This document shows, piece after piece, positions 8,263 to 16,295 of a stretch of DNA of 64,000 bases (position 1 is its first letter; the number at the start of each line of letters is the position of its first letter). The notes under the pieces are model-generated. The model was not told where the DNA came from, did no database searches, and saw nothing but the letters and a program-made list of their open reading frames with translations. The stretch lies in assembly GCA_026004455.1 (NCBI GenBank), contig BPJE01000001.1:1-64000 (forward strand), given 5' to 3'. The stretch is from Patescibacteria group bacterium. Its GTDB lineage: Bacteria > Patescibacteriota > Microgenomatia > UBA1406 > GWC2-37-13. A program made the translations under genes and the position numbers.

Positions 8263-8847
8263 TTTTTTATTTTTTATTTGCCAAGACTGAACTTTATTTT
8301 TTATTAATTGTTTACCTAAACTTTTTAAAATTTGTTGATTAACTTCTTCAATTGTTTGTGTTCCATCAATTTCTACTAATTTTTTTTGTTTTCGATAATA
8401 ATCTAAAACTGGAATCGTAAATTTTTTGAATTGCTCAATTCGTTTTTTTATTGCCGGAATTGTTTCATCATCTCTATCTTGACTATTTCTATATACTAAT
8501 CGATAAATTGCTTCTTTTTCTGGTATATCTAAATAAATAACTTTATCAACATTATTAATAAATTTTTCTGCTTGATTTAAAGTTCTAGGAAATCCATCTA
8601 AAATATAACCTTTTTTGTATTCTGGTCTTTTTAAATATGAATTAACAATCTCAATTGTTTTATCATCAGGAATTAATAAACCACTGTTCATTATTACTTT
8701 AATGTATTTTCCTAGTTTAGTTTTTTCTTTTGCTAACTGTCTAAAAATATGACCCGTTGATAAATAAGGTATTCCTAACTGTTTAGACAATAAATTTCCT
8801 TGAGTTGATTTCCCCGAACCCTGAATACCAATTAGAACTAATTTCAT
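8140..8847 (-). CDS. adk: Adenylate kinase (N-terminal part of a fusion)
   Basis: Adenylate kinase interconverts ATP+AMP and 2 ADP. Residues 1-190 show the P-loop IGIQGSGKSTQGNLLSKQLG, the AMP-site segment YLSTGHIFRQLAKE, the GYILDGFPRTLNQAEKF motif and a short LID with RDDETIPAIKKRIEQF. No zinc-binding LID cysteines are present, so this is the short-LID form. Position between secY/rpmG and map is the classical one. From about residue 196 a second P-loop begins without a stop, showing a fused nucleotide kinase domain. The reading frame then closes early at a homopolymer. Confidence 0.93.
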   Translation of the reverse strand: MKLVLIGIQGSGKSTQGNLLSKQLGIPYLSTGHIFRQLAKEKTKLGKYIKVIMNSGLLIPDDKTIEIVNSYLKRPEYKKGYILDGFPRTLNQAEKFINNVDKVIYLDIPEKEAIYRLVYRNSQDRDDETIPAIKKRIEQFKKFTIPVLDYYRKQKKLVEIDGTQTIEEVNQQILKSLGKQLIKNKVQSWQIKNKKIIAIVGLPGAGKTDAAKFFESRGLPVISFGKIINEYIEKK

Positions 8848-8854
8848 ATTAAAA

Positions 8855-9028
8855 TTAATCTAATTTTTTTGTCTCTTTGTGCAATTGATGCTTTTTGCAC
8901 TTTCGACAAAATTTTTTTAATTTTATAGGTGTGGTGACTGTAATTTTGTTTTTCGAAATTACATAATTAACAGACTTACACACCTCACAAACTAAACCAA
9001 TTAAAATCCTTGAACCTTTTTTTGCCAT
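8855..9028 (-). CDS. rpmG: Ribosomal protein L33
   Basis: This 57-residue minus-strand frame begins MAKKGSRILIGLVCEVCKSV and ends FCRKCKKHQLHKETKKLD. It contains the paired CxxC motifs of zinc-binding L33 and the conserved KLKKFCRKCKKHQLHKE-type end. It sits between secY and adk, seven bases from adk. L33 genes are usually elsewhere (for example with rpmB or secE), so this insertion into the spc operon is unusual. Confidence 0.92.
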   Translation of the reverse strand: MAKKGSRILIGLVCEVCKSVNYVISKNKITVTTPIKLKKFCRKCKKHQLHKETKKLD

Positions 9029-9033
9029 AGTAG

Positions 9034-10320
9034 TTATTTTATAAATTTATCATAACTTTTCATAACTAATTGACCCTCAATCATCTTAAATGTTTCAAGA
9101 ATTACAGAAACCACTATCAAAATTCCAGTTCCACCAATTACCAAATCATCCATTCCAGTAATTTTTGACATAATTACCGGTAAAATAGCAATTATACCTA
9201 AAAAAACTGCTCCAACGCTAGTGATTTTATAAAGTACTTTCTCCAAAAATTCTTTAGTGGCTCGACCAGGTCTTATCCCTGGTATAAAACCACCATTTTT
9301 TTGAATTTCATCGCTAATTTTTTGAGGATTAAAAATTACTATAGTATAAAAATAAGTAAAACCAACCACTAACAAAAAATAAACAAAATTATAAAAAAAT
9401 CCTGAAGGAGAAAATACATAAACTAAAAATTTTCCAATTGATATTAGTATTTGATTTTTAAGATTAATAAAAAAATTACCAATCAGTTGAGGAAACAAAA
9501 CAAAAGAAACGGCAAAAATAATTGGTATTACGCCTGCTTGATTTAATTTTAACGGTAAGTAATTAGTAGCACCTTGATACATCCTATTACCTTTAATCCT
9601 TTTCGCATAAAAAATTGGTATTTTTCTTACTGCTTCATTAATAAAAACAACGCTAGTAATCACTATAACAGAAAGAACAATAAACATTATAATATTAAAA
9701 ATCATCTCTTGATTAACTATTGCTAATGTTCTTGAGAAATTAACTGGTAGTCTACCAACAATTCCTGCCAATATCAAAAGCGAGATACCATTACCTAATC
9801 CATATTCTGAAATAAGTTCTCCAAACCAAACTAAAATAAAAGTGCCAGCAACCATTGTTAATACAAATGACAAAAACTCAAGAAAATTTAAATTCCCAAT
9901 AATATTTTGATTTCTTAAAAAAACATAGATTCCAATTGCTTGAATAAAAGTTAAAGGTAATGTTAATAATCTTGTGTATTGATTAATTTTAAAACGACCA
10001 TACTCTCCTTCTTTTGAAAGCGCCTCAAGTGAAGGAAACATCACTGTCATTAACTGCAAAACAATTGAAGCATTAATATAAGGATTTAATCCTAATGCCA
10101 TCACTGAAAAATTAACTAAAGTTCCACCGGAAAAAATATCTAAAAGCGATAAAAATTGATTACTGGCAAACAACACTCTTAATTTTTCAAGATTAATTGT
10201 TGGCACAGGCAAAAATGCGAATAATCTAAAAGCCAAAAAAATAAATAAAGTAAAATAAATCTTTCTTTTTAAGTCTGGATCACGAAAAATAGACTTAACT
10301 TTTTCGAGAATTTTTTTCAT
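9034..10320 (-). CDS. secY: Protein translocase subunit SecY
   Basis: SecY is the ten-helix channel of the general secretion system. The 428-residue product has [20 protein letters not shown], the plug-region [37 protein letters not shown] and the cytoplasmic loop [20 protein letters not shown]. These are all hallmarks of bacterial SecY. Its first codons overlap the end of rplO by 26 bases. SecD and SecF, its accessory motor, are encoded at 60-62 kb of this window. Confidence 0.97.
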   Translation of the reverse strand: MKKILEKVKSIFRDPDLKRKIYFTLFIFLAFRLFAFLPVPTINLEKLRVLFASNQFLSLLDIFSGGTLVNFSVMALGLNPYINASIVLQLMTVMFPSLEALSKEGEYGRFKINQYTRLLTLPLTFIQAIGIYVFLRNQNIIGNLNFLEFLSFVLTMVAGTFILVWFGELISEYGLGNGISLLILAGIVGRLPVNFSRTLAIVNQEMIFNIIMFIVLSVIVITSVVFINEAVRKIPIFYAKRIKGNRMYQGATNYLPLKLNQAGVIPIIFAVSFVLFPQLIGNFFINLKNQILISIGKFLVYVFSPSGFFYNFVYFLLVVGFTYFYTIVIFNPQKISDEIQKNGGFIPGIRPGRATKEFLEKVLYKITSVGAVFLGIIAILPVIMSKITGMDDLVIGGTGILIVVSVILETFKMIEGQLVMKSYDKFIK

Positions 10321-10567
10321 AGAATAATTTTTTCTTTAATTTTTTACTAATTTTTGGCTTATTTCTTCCTTTACCTCGAAGAAGAGGAAATCTTTTTACT
10401 AATCTTCCTTGACCACCTTCAAAATGAAGAGGAATATCTTCTCTAGCTTTTTGATGACGAGTAGTTCCTCTACCTGATTTGGCTCCTTTTCCAGAACCCA
10501 ATCCTCTTCCTAATCTTTTTTTTCTTTTATCAACTAATTTTGGTAATTGGCTTAAAAAATTAATCAT
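10295..10567 (-). CDS. rplO: Ribosomal protein L15, C-terminally short
   Basis: L15 binds 23S rRNA and assists late large-subunit assembly. The product has the glycine/arginine-rich N-terminal arm [20 protein letters not shown] followed by [19 protein letters not shown]. It then stops at 90 residues, against about 145 in most bacteria. The C-terminal globular domain is absent. It is not recoverable by a frame change because secY starts inside the gene's end. rpmD (L30), normally just upstream, is also absent: rpsE lies two bases away. A genuine lineage-specific shortening is inferred. Confidence 0.88.
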   Translation of the reverse strand: MINFLSQLPKLVDKRKKRLGRGLGSGKGAKSGRGTTRHQKAREDIPLHFEGGQGRLVKRFPLLRGKGRNKPKISKKLKKKLFYEKNSRKS

Positions 10568-10569
10568 AG

Positions 10570-11049
10570 TTATTTATCTGATTTTTTAGCGTATACTTTA
10601 TTTCTTTTTGCTAAAACTTCTAACGCTTTCATTACCGCGTAAGTATTAGCAATCTGATTTCTTGATTTAATTATTTTTCCTGAAGCATTTTCAACACCAG
10701 CTAAATCTAATAAAACTCTTGCCACACTCCCAACCTTTAAACCTGTACCTTCTGGAGCTGGTTTAATTAAAATTTTTGCTGCTTTAAATTTTACTTGAAC
10801 TTCATGAGGCAATGTTTTATTAACAATTGGTACCTCAATCATGTGTTTTTTTGCATAATTAATCGCTTTTTGAATTGCTGGTGGCACTTCAAGCGATCGA
10901 CCAATTCCAATACCAACCTTACCTTTTTTATCACCAACTGCAACCAAAGCTGAAAAAGTGATATAATTTCCACCAGGAATTTTTTTAGAAACTCTTCTTA
11001 CTAAAAGCACCCTTTCTTCAAATTTTTTTTCTTGATTTTTTTCTTCCAT
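10570..11049 (-). CDS. rpsE: Ribosomal protein S5
   Basis: S5 contributes to decoding fidelity and to mRNA entry. The 159-residue product contains [40 protein letters not shown], the RNA-binding loop and the C-terminal [20 protein letters not shown] segment. The order L18-S5-L15 without L30 matches what is reported for Candidate Phyla Radiation genomes. Confidence 0.97.
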   Translation of the reverse strand: MEEKNQEKKFEERVLLVRRVSKKIPGGNYITFSALVAVGDKKGKVGIGIGRSLEVPPAIQKAINYAKKHMIEVPIVNKTLPHEVQVKFKAAKILIKPAPEGTGLKVGSVARVLLDLAGVENASGKIIKSRNQIANTYAVMKALEVLAKRNKVYAKKSDK

Positions 11050-11070
11050 TATTAAAAAATTTAAAATTCT

Positions 11071-11115
11071 TTCCGCCAGTTGGCGGAATTTCCCCGCTGC
11101 TCGCGAGCGGCGGGG
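11071..11115. repeat. Two adjacent GC-rich palindromes between rplR and rpsE
   Basis: TTCCGCCAGTTGGCGGAA (11071-11088) belongs to the window's TCCGCCARYTGGCGGA family. Next to it a strong hairpin runs from 11092 to 11115 with CCCCGC and GCGGGG arms around the inner palindrome GCTCGCGAGC. Both sit in the only sizeable gap (about 107 bases) of the spc-type segment. The gap otherwise holds TTTTAACTTTTAA-like low-complexity sequence. No long U-tract follows directly, so termination is not supported; mRNA processing or a mobile palindrome is possible. Confidence 0.7.
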
Positions 11116-11156
11116 TTTAACTTTTAACTTTTGAATTTTGACTTTTAACTTTTAAT

Positions 11157-11501
11157 TTAAACTTCTATCCCTCCTTCTCTTAATCCTTCAGCTACTGCTT
11201 TTACTCTACCTTTATAAACATAAACATTTCTATCAAAAACTGCTTTTTTTATATTTTTTTCAAGTAATTTTTTTGCTAATTCTAAACCAACTTGTTTAGC
11301 TTGATCAATTTTTTTTGCCTTAACCATCTTTTGACTTGATGAAGCAACTATTGTTACTCTTTTTTCATCATCAATCGCTTGAGTATAGATATATCTATTT
11401 GATCTAAAAACACTAATTCTTGGACAATCAGCACTTCCTTTTATTTTCGAACCAATCCTTCTTTTTTTTCTTAATTTTTTATCTAAATTAACTTTTCCCA
11501 T
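11157..11501 (-). CDS. rplR: Ribosomal protein L18
   Basis: L18 binds 5S rRNA together with L5. The product of 114 residues shows RISVFRSNRYIYTQAIDDEK, KQVGLELAKKLLEKNIKKAV and the C-terminal FDRNVYVYKGRVKAVAEGLR that includes the conserved GR-V-A-AEG-RE-G pattern. Length is normal. It follows rplF by 10 bases. Confidence 0.96.
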   Translation of the reverse strand: MGKVNLDKKLRKKRRIGSKIKGSADCPRISVFRSNRYIYTQAIDDEKRVTIVASSSQKMVKAKKIDQAKQVGLELAKKLLEKNIKKAVFDRNVYVYKGRVKAVAEGLREGGIEV

Positions 11502-11511
11502 AATTTAAATC

Positions 11512-12063
11512 TTAAGCTGCTCCGGCTCCTTTAGCTTTTTTACCGGGCTTAATTCTTAATTTTTCACCAACATACTGAATCCCTTTACCTTTATAAACAT
11601 CTGGTTTTTTAAGAATCTTTATCTGATAAGCGACTTCTCCTACTTTTTGTTTATCACAGCCACTAACAATAATTGTTGTATTATCTTTTACTTCAAATTT
11701 TATACCTTCAACTTTTTTAAAAACAACTGGATGAGAATAACCAAGTTTTAAAACTAAATTTTCATTTTCAATCTTTGCGCCATAACCAGTACCAACAATT
11801 TTTAATTGTTTTTCCCAAAACTTACAAACACCTGTTGCTGCATTTGCAATTAACTGTCTGTATAAACCATGTAAAGACTTTGTCTTTTTGTCTTCTTTTG
11901 CTCTTTTTAATATTAACAAATCATCTTTTTTTTCAATTGTTAAAACCTCAGGTAATTGATAAACCAATTCACCCAAAGGACCTTTAATATTAATTTTGTT
12001 TTCATTAATATTAATATCAACTTCTTTAGGTATCTTAACTGGTTTATTTCCTATTTTTGACAT
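11512..12063 (-). CDS. rplF: Ribosomal protein L6
   Basis: L6 lies near the GTPase-associated region of the large subunit. I start it at 12063 (MSKIGNKPVKIPKEVDINI), two bases after the rpsH stop, because this is the conserved L6 N-terminus; an upstream in-frame ATG would add three residues. Two repeated alpha/beta domains follow, with GYSHPV and the C-terminal ILKKPDVYKGKGIQYVGEKL. That last segment matches the family's KKPEPYKGKGIRY motif. Length is 183 residues. Confidence 0.95.
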   Translation of the reverse strand: MSKIGNKPVKIPKEVDININENKINIKGPLGELVYQLPEVLTIEKKDDLLILKRAKEDKKTKSLHGLYRQLIANAATGVCKFWEKQLKIVGTGYGAKIENENLVLKLGYSHPVVFKKVEGIKFEVKDNTTIIVSGCDKQKVGEVAYQIKILKKPDVYKGKGIQYVGEKLRIKPGKKAKGAGAA

Positions 12064-12065
12064 AA

Positions 12066-12458
12066 TTACCAAATATTAAATAATAATTCTCCACCAACTT
12101 TTTTTAATCTTGCTTCTTTATTTGTCATTATTCCTTTTGGAGTTGAAAGAATTGAATAACCATAACCACTTAAAACAGGTTTTAACTCTTTATAAGAAAC
12201 ATAATAACGTCTTCCTGGTTTAGAAAATATTTTCACATCTGTTAAAGCTGGATTATTTTCAACATAAAGCAAATCAATTACCAAAACTTTTTTAACATTA
12301 TCTACTTCTTCAATTTTATAATCTTTTATAAATTTTAATTGTTTTAATTTTTTTAAAACCTCTTCTTTAAATTTACTATAACTAGCAGAAACATTATCTT
12401 TACCTGCTAAATAACCATTTTTTATTCTAATAATTAGATCAATAACTGAGTTTTCCAT
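12066..12458 (-). CDS. rpsH: Ribosomal protein S8
   Basis: S8 is a primary 16S rRNA-binding protein and often the repressor of the spc operon. The start at 12458 (MENSVIDLIIRIKNGYLAGK) is chosen because it matches the S8 N-terminus; longer in-frame starts run into rpsS. C-terminal motifs SGYGYSILSTPKGIMTNKEA and GGELLFNIW fit the family. The gene follows rpsS, not rpsN as usual, because rpsS has moved into this position. Confidence 0.95.
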   Translation of the reverse strand: MENSVIDLIIRIKNGYLAGKDNVSASYSKFKEEVLKKLKQLKFIKDYKIEEVDNVKKVLVIDLLYVENNPALTDVKIFSKPGRRYYVSYKELKPVLSGYGYSILSTPKGIMTNKEARLKKVGGELLFNIW

Positions 12459-12462
12459 AATT

Positions 12463-12747
12463 TTAAGTTGCCTCAACAACTTTTTTTGTAACTTTTCCAT
12501 GACTTCTAAAGGTTCGAGTTGGTGCAAACTCTCCCAAACGATGACCAACCATTGCCTCAGAAATCAAAACTTCTATAAATTTTCTACCATTGTGAATAGC
12601 AATTTTATGACCAACAAAATCCGGGGCAATTTGCGAATCTCTTGCCCAAGTTTTAATTGGACTTCTATCACCAGTCTCTTTTTGTTTAAGAACTTTTTTT
12701 AATAGTTTTTTATCAATATATGGTCCTTTTTTTAGTGATCTACTCAT
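12463..12747 (-). CDS. rpsS: Ribosomal protein S19 at a non-canonical locus
   Basis: S19 in the small-subunit head contacts S13 and the A-site finger. The 94-residue product reads [20 protein letters not shown], then [40 protein letters not shown] and RSHGKV: an unmistakable S19. In nearly all bacteria rpsS lies between rplB and rplV. Here rplV follows rplB directly (a two-base gap at 16294-16295), and rpsS sits between rpsN and rpsH with tight six- and four-base spacings. This is a genuine relocation within the operon, not a duplicate. Confidence 0.97.
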   Translation of the reverse strand: MSRSLKKGPYIDKKLLKKVLKQKETGDRSPIKTWARDSQIAPDFVGHKIAIHNGRKFIEVLISEAMVGHRLGEFAPTRTFRSHGKVTKKVVEAT

Positions 12748-12753
12748 AATTAT

Positions 12754-12939
12754 TTACCAAGAAATTTTTTTAACTCCCGGAATTTCTCCTTGTAAAGCTT
12801 TTTGTCTAAAACAAATTCGACACATACCAAATCTTCTCATATAACTTCTTGCTCGACCGCAAATTGGACAACGATTTCGATAACGAACCTTATATTTTTG
12901 TTTTTTTGTAAATTTTACCTCATCAGATTTTTTTGCCAT
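12754..12939 (-). CDS. rpsN: Ribosomal protein S14, zinc-binding form
   Basis: This short S14 of 61 residues carries the zinc-binding pairs CPIC and CRIC around [20 protein letters not shown], and ends [10 protein letters not shown]. This is the C+ (type Z) form, as opposed to the longer zinc-free paralogue. It follows rplE by six bases and precedes the displaced rpsS. Confidence 0.96.
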   Translation of the reverse strand: MAKKSDEVKFTKKQKYKVRYRNRCPICGRARSYMRRFGMCRICFRQKALQGEIPGVKKISW

Positions 12940-12945
12940 ATTATT

Positions 12946-13494
12946 TTATTTAACTTTATCCTTTTTAAAAGGAATTCCTAATAACTCAAAAAGTTTTTTT
13001 CCTTTATAAAAATCTCTTGCATTAGTAACAACTGTTACCTGCAATCCTCTAATTTTATCAATTTTATCAAAATCTATCTCAGGAAAAAGTGTTTGTTCAG
13101 TAATTCCTAAATTCAAATTCCCATGTTGATCAATACTTGTCTCTGAAACTCCTCGAAAATCTTTAAATCTAGGAATAATAATTTTAATTATTTTTTCCAA
13201 AAAATAATACATTTTTTTACCTCGTAATGTCACTTTTACTCCTATTGGCTGACCTTTTCTTAATTTAAAAGCAGATATCGATACTCTTGCTTTAGTAATC
13301 ACTGGCTTTTGACCAGTAATAAGAGATAATTGTTCACTAATTTTATCAAGAACCACTTTATTCGATGTTGCTTCCCCAGCACCAACATTAACAACAATTT
13401 TTGTCACTTTAGGCACAGCCATAAGATTGTCAATCTTTAACTCTTCCATTAATTTTTTTCTAACCTCATTGTTGTAATAATCTTTTATTGTCAT
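12946..13494 (-). CDS. rplE: Ribosomal protein L5
   Basis: L5 forms the central protuberance with 5S rRNA and bridges to S13. The 182-residue product shows VPKVTKIVVNVGAGEATSNK, ISAFKLRKGQPIGVKVTLRG, PRFKDFRGVSETSIDQHGNL and LGITEQTLFPEIDFDKIDKI in family order. Length is standard. Confidence 0.97.
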   Translation of the reverse strand: MTIKDYYNNEVRKKLMEELKIDNLMAVPKVTKIVVNVGAGEATSNKVVLDKISEQLSLITGQKPVITKARVSISAFKLRKGQPIGVKVTLRGKKMYYFLEKIIKIIIPRFKDFRGVSETSIDQHGNLNLGITEQTLFPEIDFDKIDKIRGLQVTVVTNARDFYKGKKLFELLGIPFKKDKVK

Positions 13495-13506
13495 ATTATT
13501 TTAAAA

Positions 13507-13812
13507 TTAAATTTTACTTTGACATTTTTTACAAATTCTGTTTTTTTTATTTTTTTCAATTTTATAACCAACTCTTGTAATTTTTCCACACTTTGGACAA
13601 ATTAGCATAACTTTTGACACATCTAATGGTCTTGGTACTTGAACAATACCACCTTGATTATTTTCGGGATTTTTCTTAAGATGTCTTTTATAAAGATTCA
13701 CCCCCAAAATTAACACTTTATTAGCTTTTCGATAAACTTTTTCAACTATTCCTTCTTTTCCTTTATCTTTTCCGGCAATTACTTTTACTTTATCACCTTT
13801 TCTAATTTTCAT
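13507..13812 (-). CDS. rplX: Ribosomal protein L24
   Basis: L24 initiates large-subunit assembly near the exit tunnel. The KOW motif is clear: IRKGDKVKVIAGKDKGKEGI. The C-terminal half has two CxxC pairs (LICPKCGKITRVGY and ICKKCQSKI), forming a zinc ribbon found in part of the family. It is 101 residues and followed downstream by rplE after 12 bases. Confidence 0.95.
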   Translation of the reverse strand: MKIRKGDKVKVIAGKDKGKEGIVEKVYRKANKVLILGVNLYKRHLKKNPENNQGGIVQVPRPLDVSKVMLICPKCGKITRVGYKIEKNKKNRICKKCQSKI

Positions 13813-13855
13813 TTTTAATATTGTAAATTTTAAATTTTTAATTTTTAATTTATTT

Positions 13856-14230
13856 TTAATAAATTTCCTCTGCTAAACTAGCAATCTTGTTAAAACCATT
13901 ATCTTTAACTTCTTTAGCAATTGGGCCAAAAATTCTTGTTCCTTTTGGATCTTTAACATCTTTTCCCGCTAAAATTACACAAGCATTATCATCAAATCTA
14001 ATATAGCTTCCATCTTTTCGTCTTTTTTCTTTTCTTGTCCTAACAATTACTGCTCTATGAATTTCTCCTTTTTTTACTGCTGAATAAGGAATTGCTTCTT
14101 TAACAACAACATTTATCACTTCTCCTAAATAAGCATATCTTCGATTACCTTTTTTTGCCATACCAATCATCGACACTTTTTTTGCTCCAGTATTATCAGC
14201 AACATTTAATATTGATCTTAATTGCAACAT
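13856..14230 (-). CDS. rplN: Ribosomal protein L14
   Basis: L14 lies at the subunit interface (bridge B8). The 124-residue product opens MLQLRSILNVADNTGAKKVS and contains GEVINVVVKEAIPYSAVKKG and the C-terminal GTRIFGPIAKEVKDNGFNKI. These are standard for the family. About 43 bases of A+T-rich low-complexity sequence separate it from rplX. Confidence 0.97.
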   Translation of the reverse strand: MLQLRSILNVADNTGAKKVSMIGMAKKGNRRYAYLGEVINVVVKEAIPYSAVKKGEIHRAVIVRTRKEKRRKDGSYIRFDDNACVILAGKDVKDPKGTRIFGPIAKEVKDNGFNKIASLAEEIY

Positions 14231-14248
14231 AGTTTTTATATATAGCTT

Positions 14249-14482
14249 TTATGATAATTTTCTAACAACTTGAAAATGTTTTTCTTTTGATATTGGTCTT
14301 GTTTCAACAATTTCTACTTTATCACCAACTTTTATATCTTTTTCTTCATTATGAGCTTTTAATTTTTTATGTCTGATAATTACTTTTTTATACTTTGGAT
14401 GAACAAACTTTCTCTCAATTTTTACCACTACAGTTTTTGTCATTTTAGTTGAAACCACCTCACCAATAAATCTTTTTTTCAT
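14249..14482 (-). CDS. rpsQ: Ribosomal protein S17
   Basis: S17 is an OB-fold primary binder of 16S rRNA. The 77-residue product reads FIGEVVSTKMTKTVVVKIER, then HPKYKKVIIRHKKLKAHNEE and VGDKVEIVETRPISKEKHF, consistent with the bacterial family. It follows rpmC by one base. Confidence 0.96.
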   Translation of the reverse strand: MKKRFIGEVVSTKMTKTVVVKIERKFVHPKYKKVIIRHKKLKAHNEEKDIKVGDKVEIVETRPISKEKHFQVVRKLS

Positions 14483-14483
14483 A

Positions 14484-14696
14484 TTATTTTTTTAAACTTT
14501 CTAACAATTTTTTTTCTGACAAAACTGTTAATAAAACTGCTAATTGTTTTCTTTTTTTCATTAATAAATTAGTATCTTTTGGTGGATTTACCTTAAAAGA
14601 TACTTTTAATTTAGCAATTTCTTGCGATAATAATTCTTTTTCTTTTTCAAGTTCTTTGATTGTTTTTTGTTTGTATTCTTTAACAATTTTTTTCAT
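14484..14696 (-). CDS. rpmC: Ribosomal protein L29
   Basis: L29 is a small helical hairpin protein close to the exit tunnel. The 70-residue product has the pattern KTIKELEKEKELLSQEIAKL and LLMKKRKQLAVLLTVLSEKK, two helices as in L29, though sequence conservation is modest. The position between rplP (ATGA overlap) and rpsQ confirms it. Confidence 0.93.
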   Translation of the reverse strand: MKKIVKEYKQKTIKELEKEKELLSQEIAKLKVSFKVNPPKDTNLLMKKRKQLAVLLTVLSEKKLLESLKK

Positions 14697-15103
14697 ATAG
14701 TTTTTTTAATAACTTTTGTTTTAACAGAAAGTTTAGAAGCAACCACTCTTAATACTTCTAAACTTTCTTTTTCTTCTAATCCATCGATTTCAAATAAAAC
14801 TCTTCCGGGAACAACTGAAGCAACAAAATAAGCAACATCTCCCTTACCTGCACCCATTGTCACTTCTGGTGGTTTTTTAGTAAATGGTTTATCAGGAAAA
14901 ATTCTTATCCAAAACTTACCTACTTTTTTTGTTGCTCGAGCAAAAACTACTCTTGCTGCTTCAATCTCTTTATCTTTTATCCAACCAGGCTCAAGTGCTT
15001 TTAACCCATATGAACCAAAATTAAGCTCATCACCTTTTGTGGCAATTTTTCTCCAAATACCTCGAAATTGCTTTCTATACTTTTGTCTTTTTGGTGCTAA
15101 CAT
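14693..15103 (-). CDS. rplP: Ribosomal protein L16
   Basis: L16 sits by the A-site and helps accommodate tRNA. I place the start at 15103 (MLAPKRQKYRKQFRGIWRKI), the conserved L16 opening; an in-frame upstream ATG would add five residues. Further motifs are FGSYGLKALEPGWIKDKEIE, FPDKPFTKKPPEVTMGAGKG and VVPGRVLFEIDG. The stop overlaps the rpmC start. 136 residues, normal length. Confidence 0.96.
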   Translation of the reverse strand: MLAPKRQKYRKQFRGIWRKIATKGDELNFGSYGLKALEPGWIKDKEIEAARVVFARATKKVGKFWIRIFPDKPFTKKPPEVTMGAGKGDVAYFVASVVPGRVLFEIDGLEEKESLEVLRVVASKLSVKTKVIKKTI

Positions 15104-15200
15104 ATTATTAAAATTCAAAATTCAAAAGTCAAAATTCAAATTCAAATTCGTCAATTAGCGAACAAAAGTCAAAATACAAATCCGCCAACTGACGAACAAA
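15104..15200. repeat. Low-complexity spacer with decayed palindromes
   Basis: The rpsC-rplP gap is filled with AAAATTC/AAAAGTC-type direct repeats. It also has two imperfect members of the palindrome family: TTCGTCAATTAGCGAA near 15147 and TCCGCCAACTGACGAA at 15181. The co-occurrence of palindrome and AAAATTC-like repeats is also seen inside miaB and epmA, suggesting one composite repeat unit. Confidence 0.6.
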
Positions 15201-15208
15201 ATTTTAAA

Positions 15209-15847
15209 CTATCTACATATCCAAACTTTAACTCCAACATAACCTGATTTGGTTAGTGCTGGAAAACTAGCAAAATCAATGTCTTCTCTTATAGTTGATG
15301 TTGGAATTGTTCCTTGAAAATATTTTTCTCTTCGTGAAATTTCTGCTCCAGCAATTCTTCCACCTAATTGAACTTTAACTCCTTTTGCCCCCGCTTCCAT
15401 TACTTTATCCATAGCATTGTGAACAACTGATCGATGAGGAAAATTCCTTACTAATTTTTCAGCAATTGACTGAGCGACATAATAAGCGTTTAAATATGGT
15501 TTTTTTACTTGTTCAATCTTAATATCAACTTTTAATTCTTTATTTTTATCATTTTTTTTCAAATATGGACTAATATATTTTTTTATCTCTTCCAATCCTT
15601 TACCTCCGCGACCAATAATCATTCCTGGTTTAACAGAATAAATTATCAAAGTAATTTTATTAATTGCTCTTTCTATATCAATCTGTGTCACTGATGCATA
15701 AGCTAATTTTTTCATTAACAAATCTCTTATCATTACATCAGATATTAAACTTTCTCGATATAGTTTTTTATTTGAAAAAAACCATCGAGAATTCCAGTTA
15801 TAAATTATTCCTAATCTTAATCCTTTTGGATGAACTTTTTGTCCCAT
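15209..15847 (-). CDS. rpsC: Ribosomal protein S3
   Basis: S3 forms the mRNA entry channel and has helicase activity with S4 and S5. The 212-residue product opens MGQKVHPKGLRLGIIYNWNS. It contains the KH-type motif KPGMIIGRGGKGLEEIKKYI and the C-terminal GAKGVKVQLGGRIAGAEISR and TSTIREDIDFA. It ends at VKVWI without the long charged tail found in some bacteria. Confidence 0.97.
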   Translation of the reverse strand: MGQKVHPKGLRLGIIYNWNSRWFFSNKKLYRESLISDVMIRDLLMKKLAYASVTQIDIERAINKITLIIYSVKPGMIIGRGGKGLEEIKKYISPYLKKNDKNKELKVDIKIEQVKKPYLNAYYVAQSIAEKLVRNFPHRSVVHNAMDKVMEAGAKGVKVQLGGRIAGAEISRREKYFQGTIPTSTIREDIDFASFPALTKSGYVGVKVWICR

Positions 15848-15849
15848 TG

Positions 15850-16293
15850 TTATTTTTTTGTTTTTTTAACTTGTTTTTTTACAACTTTTAAATTTTTAAC
15901 CTCATTTTTTTTATCAAGATTTCTTTCTTCAACTTTAGTTTCAACTTTTTTAGCCGGAATTTGTTGACCTTCTAAAATTATTTTAATATGACTTCTTCTT
16001 TTTAATATTGGTTTAGCTGTACCTCTTGATCCAGCTCGATATCTTTTTAATCTTAATCCTTCCTCAACTGTTAAAACTTTAAATTTTAACAAATTTTCAT
16101 CAATTTTTAAAGTTTGTTTAGCATTGTTAATCGCTGATTTTATTGCTTGATATAATATTTTAGTCGCTTTTTGTTGACCATAAAATAGTCTCTCCAATGC
16201 TTCAACTGGAGTTAATTTTTTTATATCCTTTAAATAAAATCTTAATTTTTTTGGTGAAATAATAACGTTTTTTATATATGTTTTTGATTCCAT
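15850..16293 (-). CDS. rplV: Ribosomal protein L22
   Basis: L22 lines the peptide exit tunnel. The 147-residue product shows IISPKKLRFYLKDIKKLTPV, ATKILYQAIKSAINNAKQTL and the tunnel-loop region VLTVEEGLRLKRYRAGSRGT followed by KRRSHIKIILEG. About 35 extra lysine-rich residues follow at the C-terminus, a low-complexity tail not needed for the core fold. It directly follows rplB with a two-base gap, where rpsS would be expected. Confidence 0.96.
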   Translation of the reverse strand: MESKTYIKNVIISPKKLRFYLKDIKKLTPVEALERLFYGQQKATKILYQAIKSAINNAKQTLKIDENLLKFKVLTVEEGLRLKRYRAGSRGTAKPILKRRSHIKIILEGQQIPAKKVETKVEERNLDKKNEVKNLKVVKKQVKKTKK

Positions 16294-16295
16294 AG

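Noticed and set aside
10295-10567. L15 shortened by a frameshift
   Set aside because: The following DNA is the secY start; no frame contains the missing L15 domain.
10550-10575. rpmD (L30) between rpsE and rplO
   Set aside because: The gap is two bases; no L30 frame on either strand.
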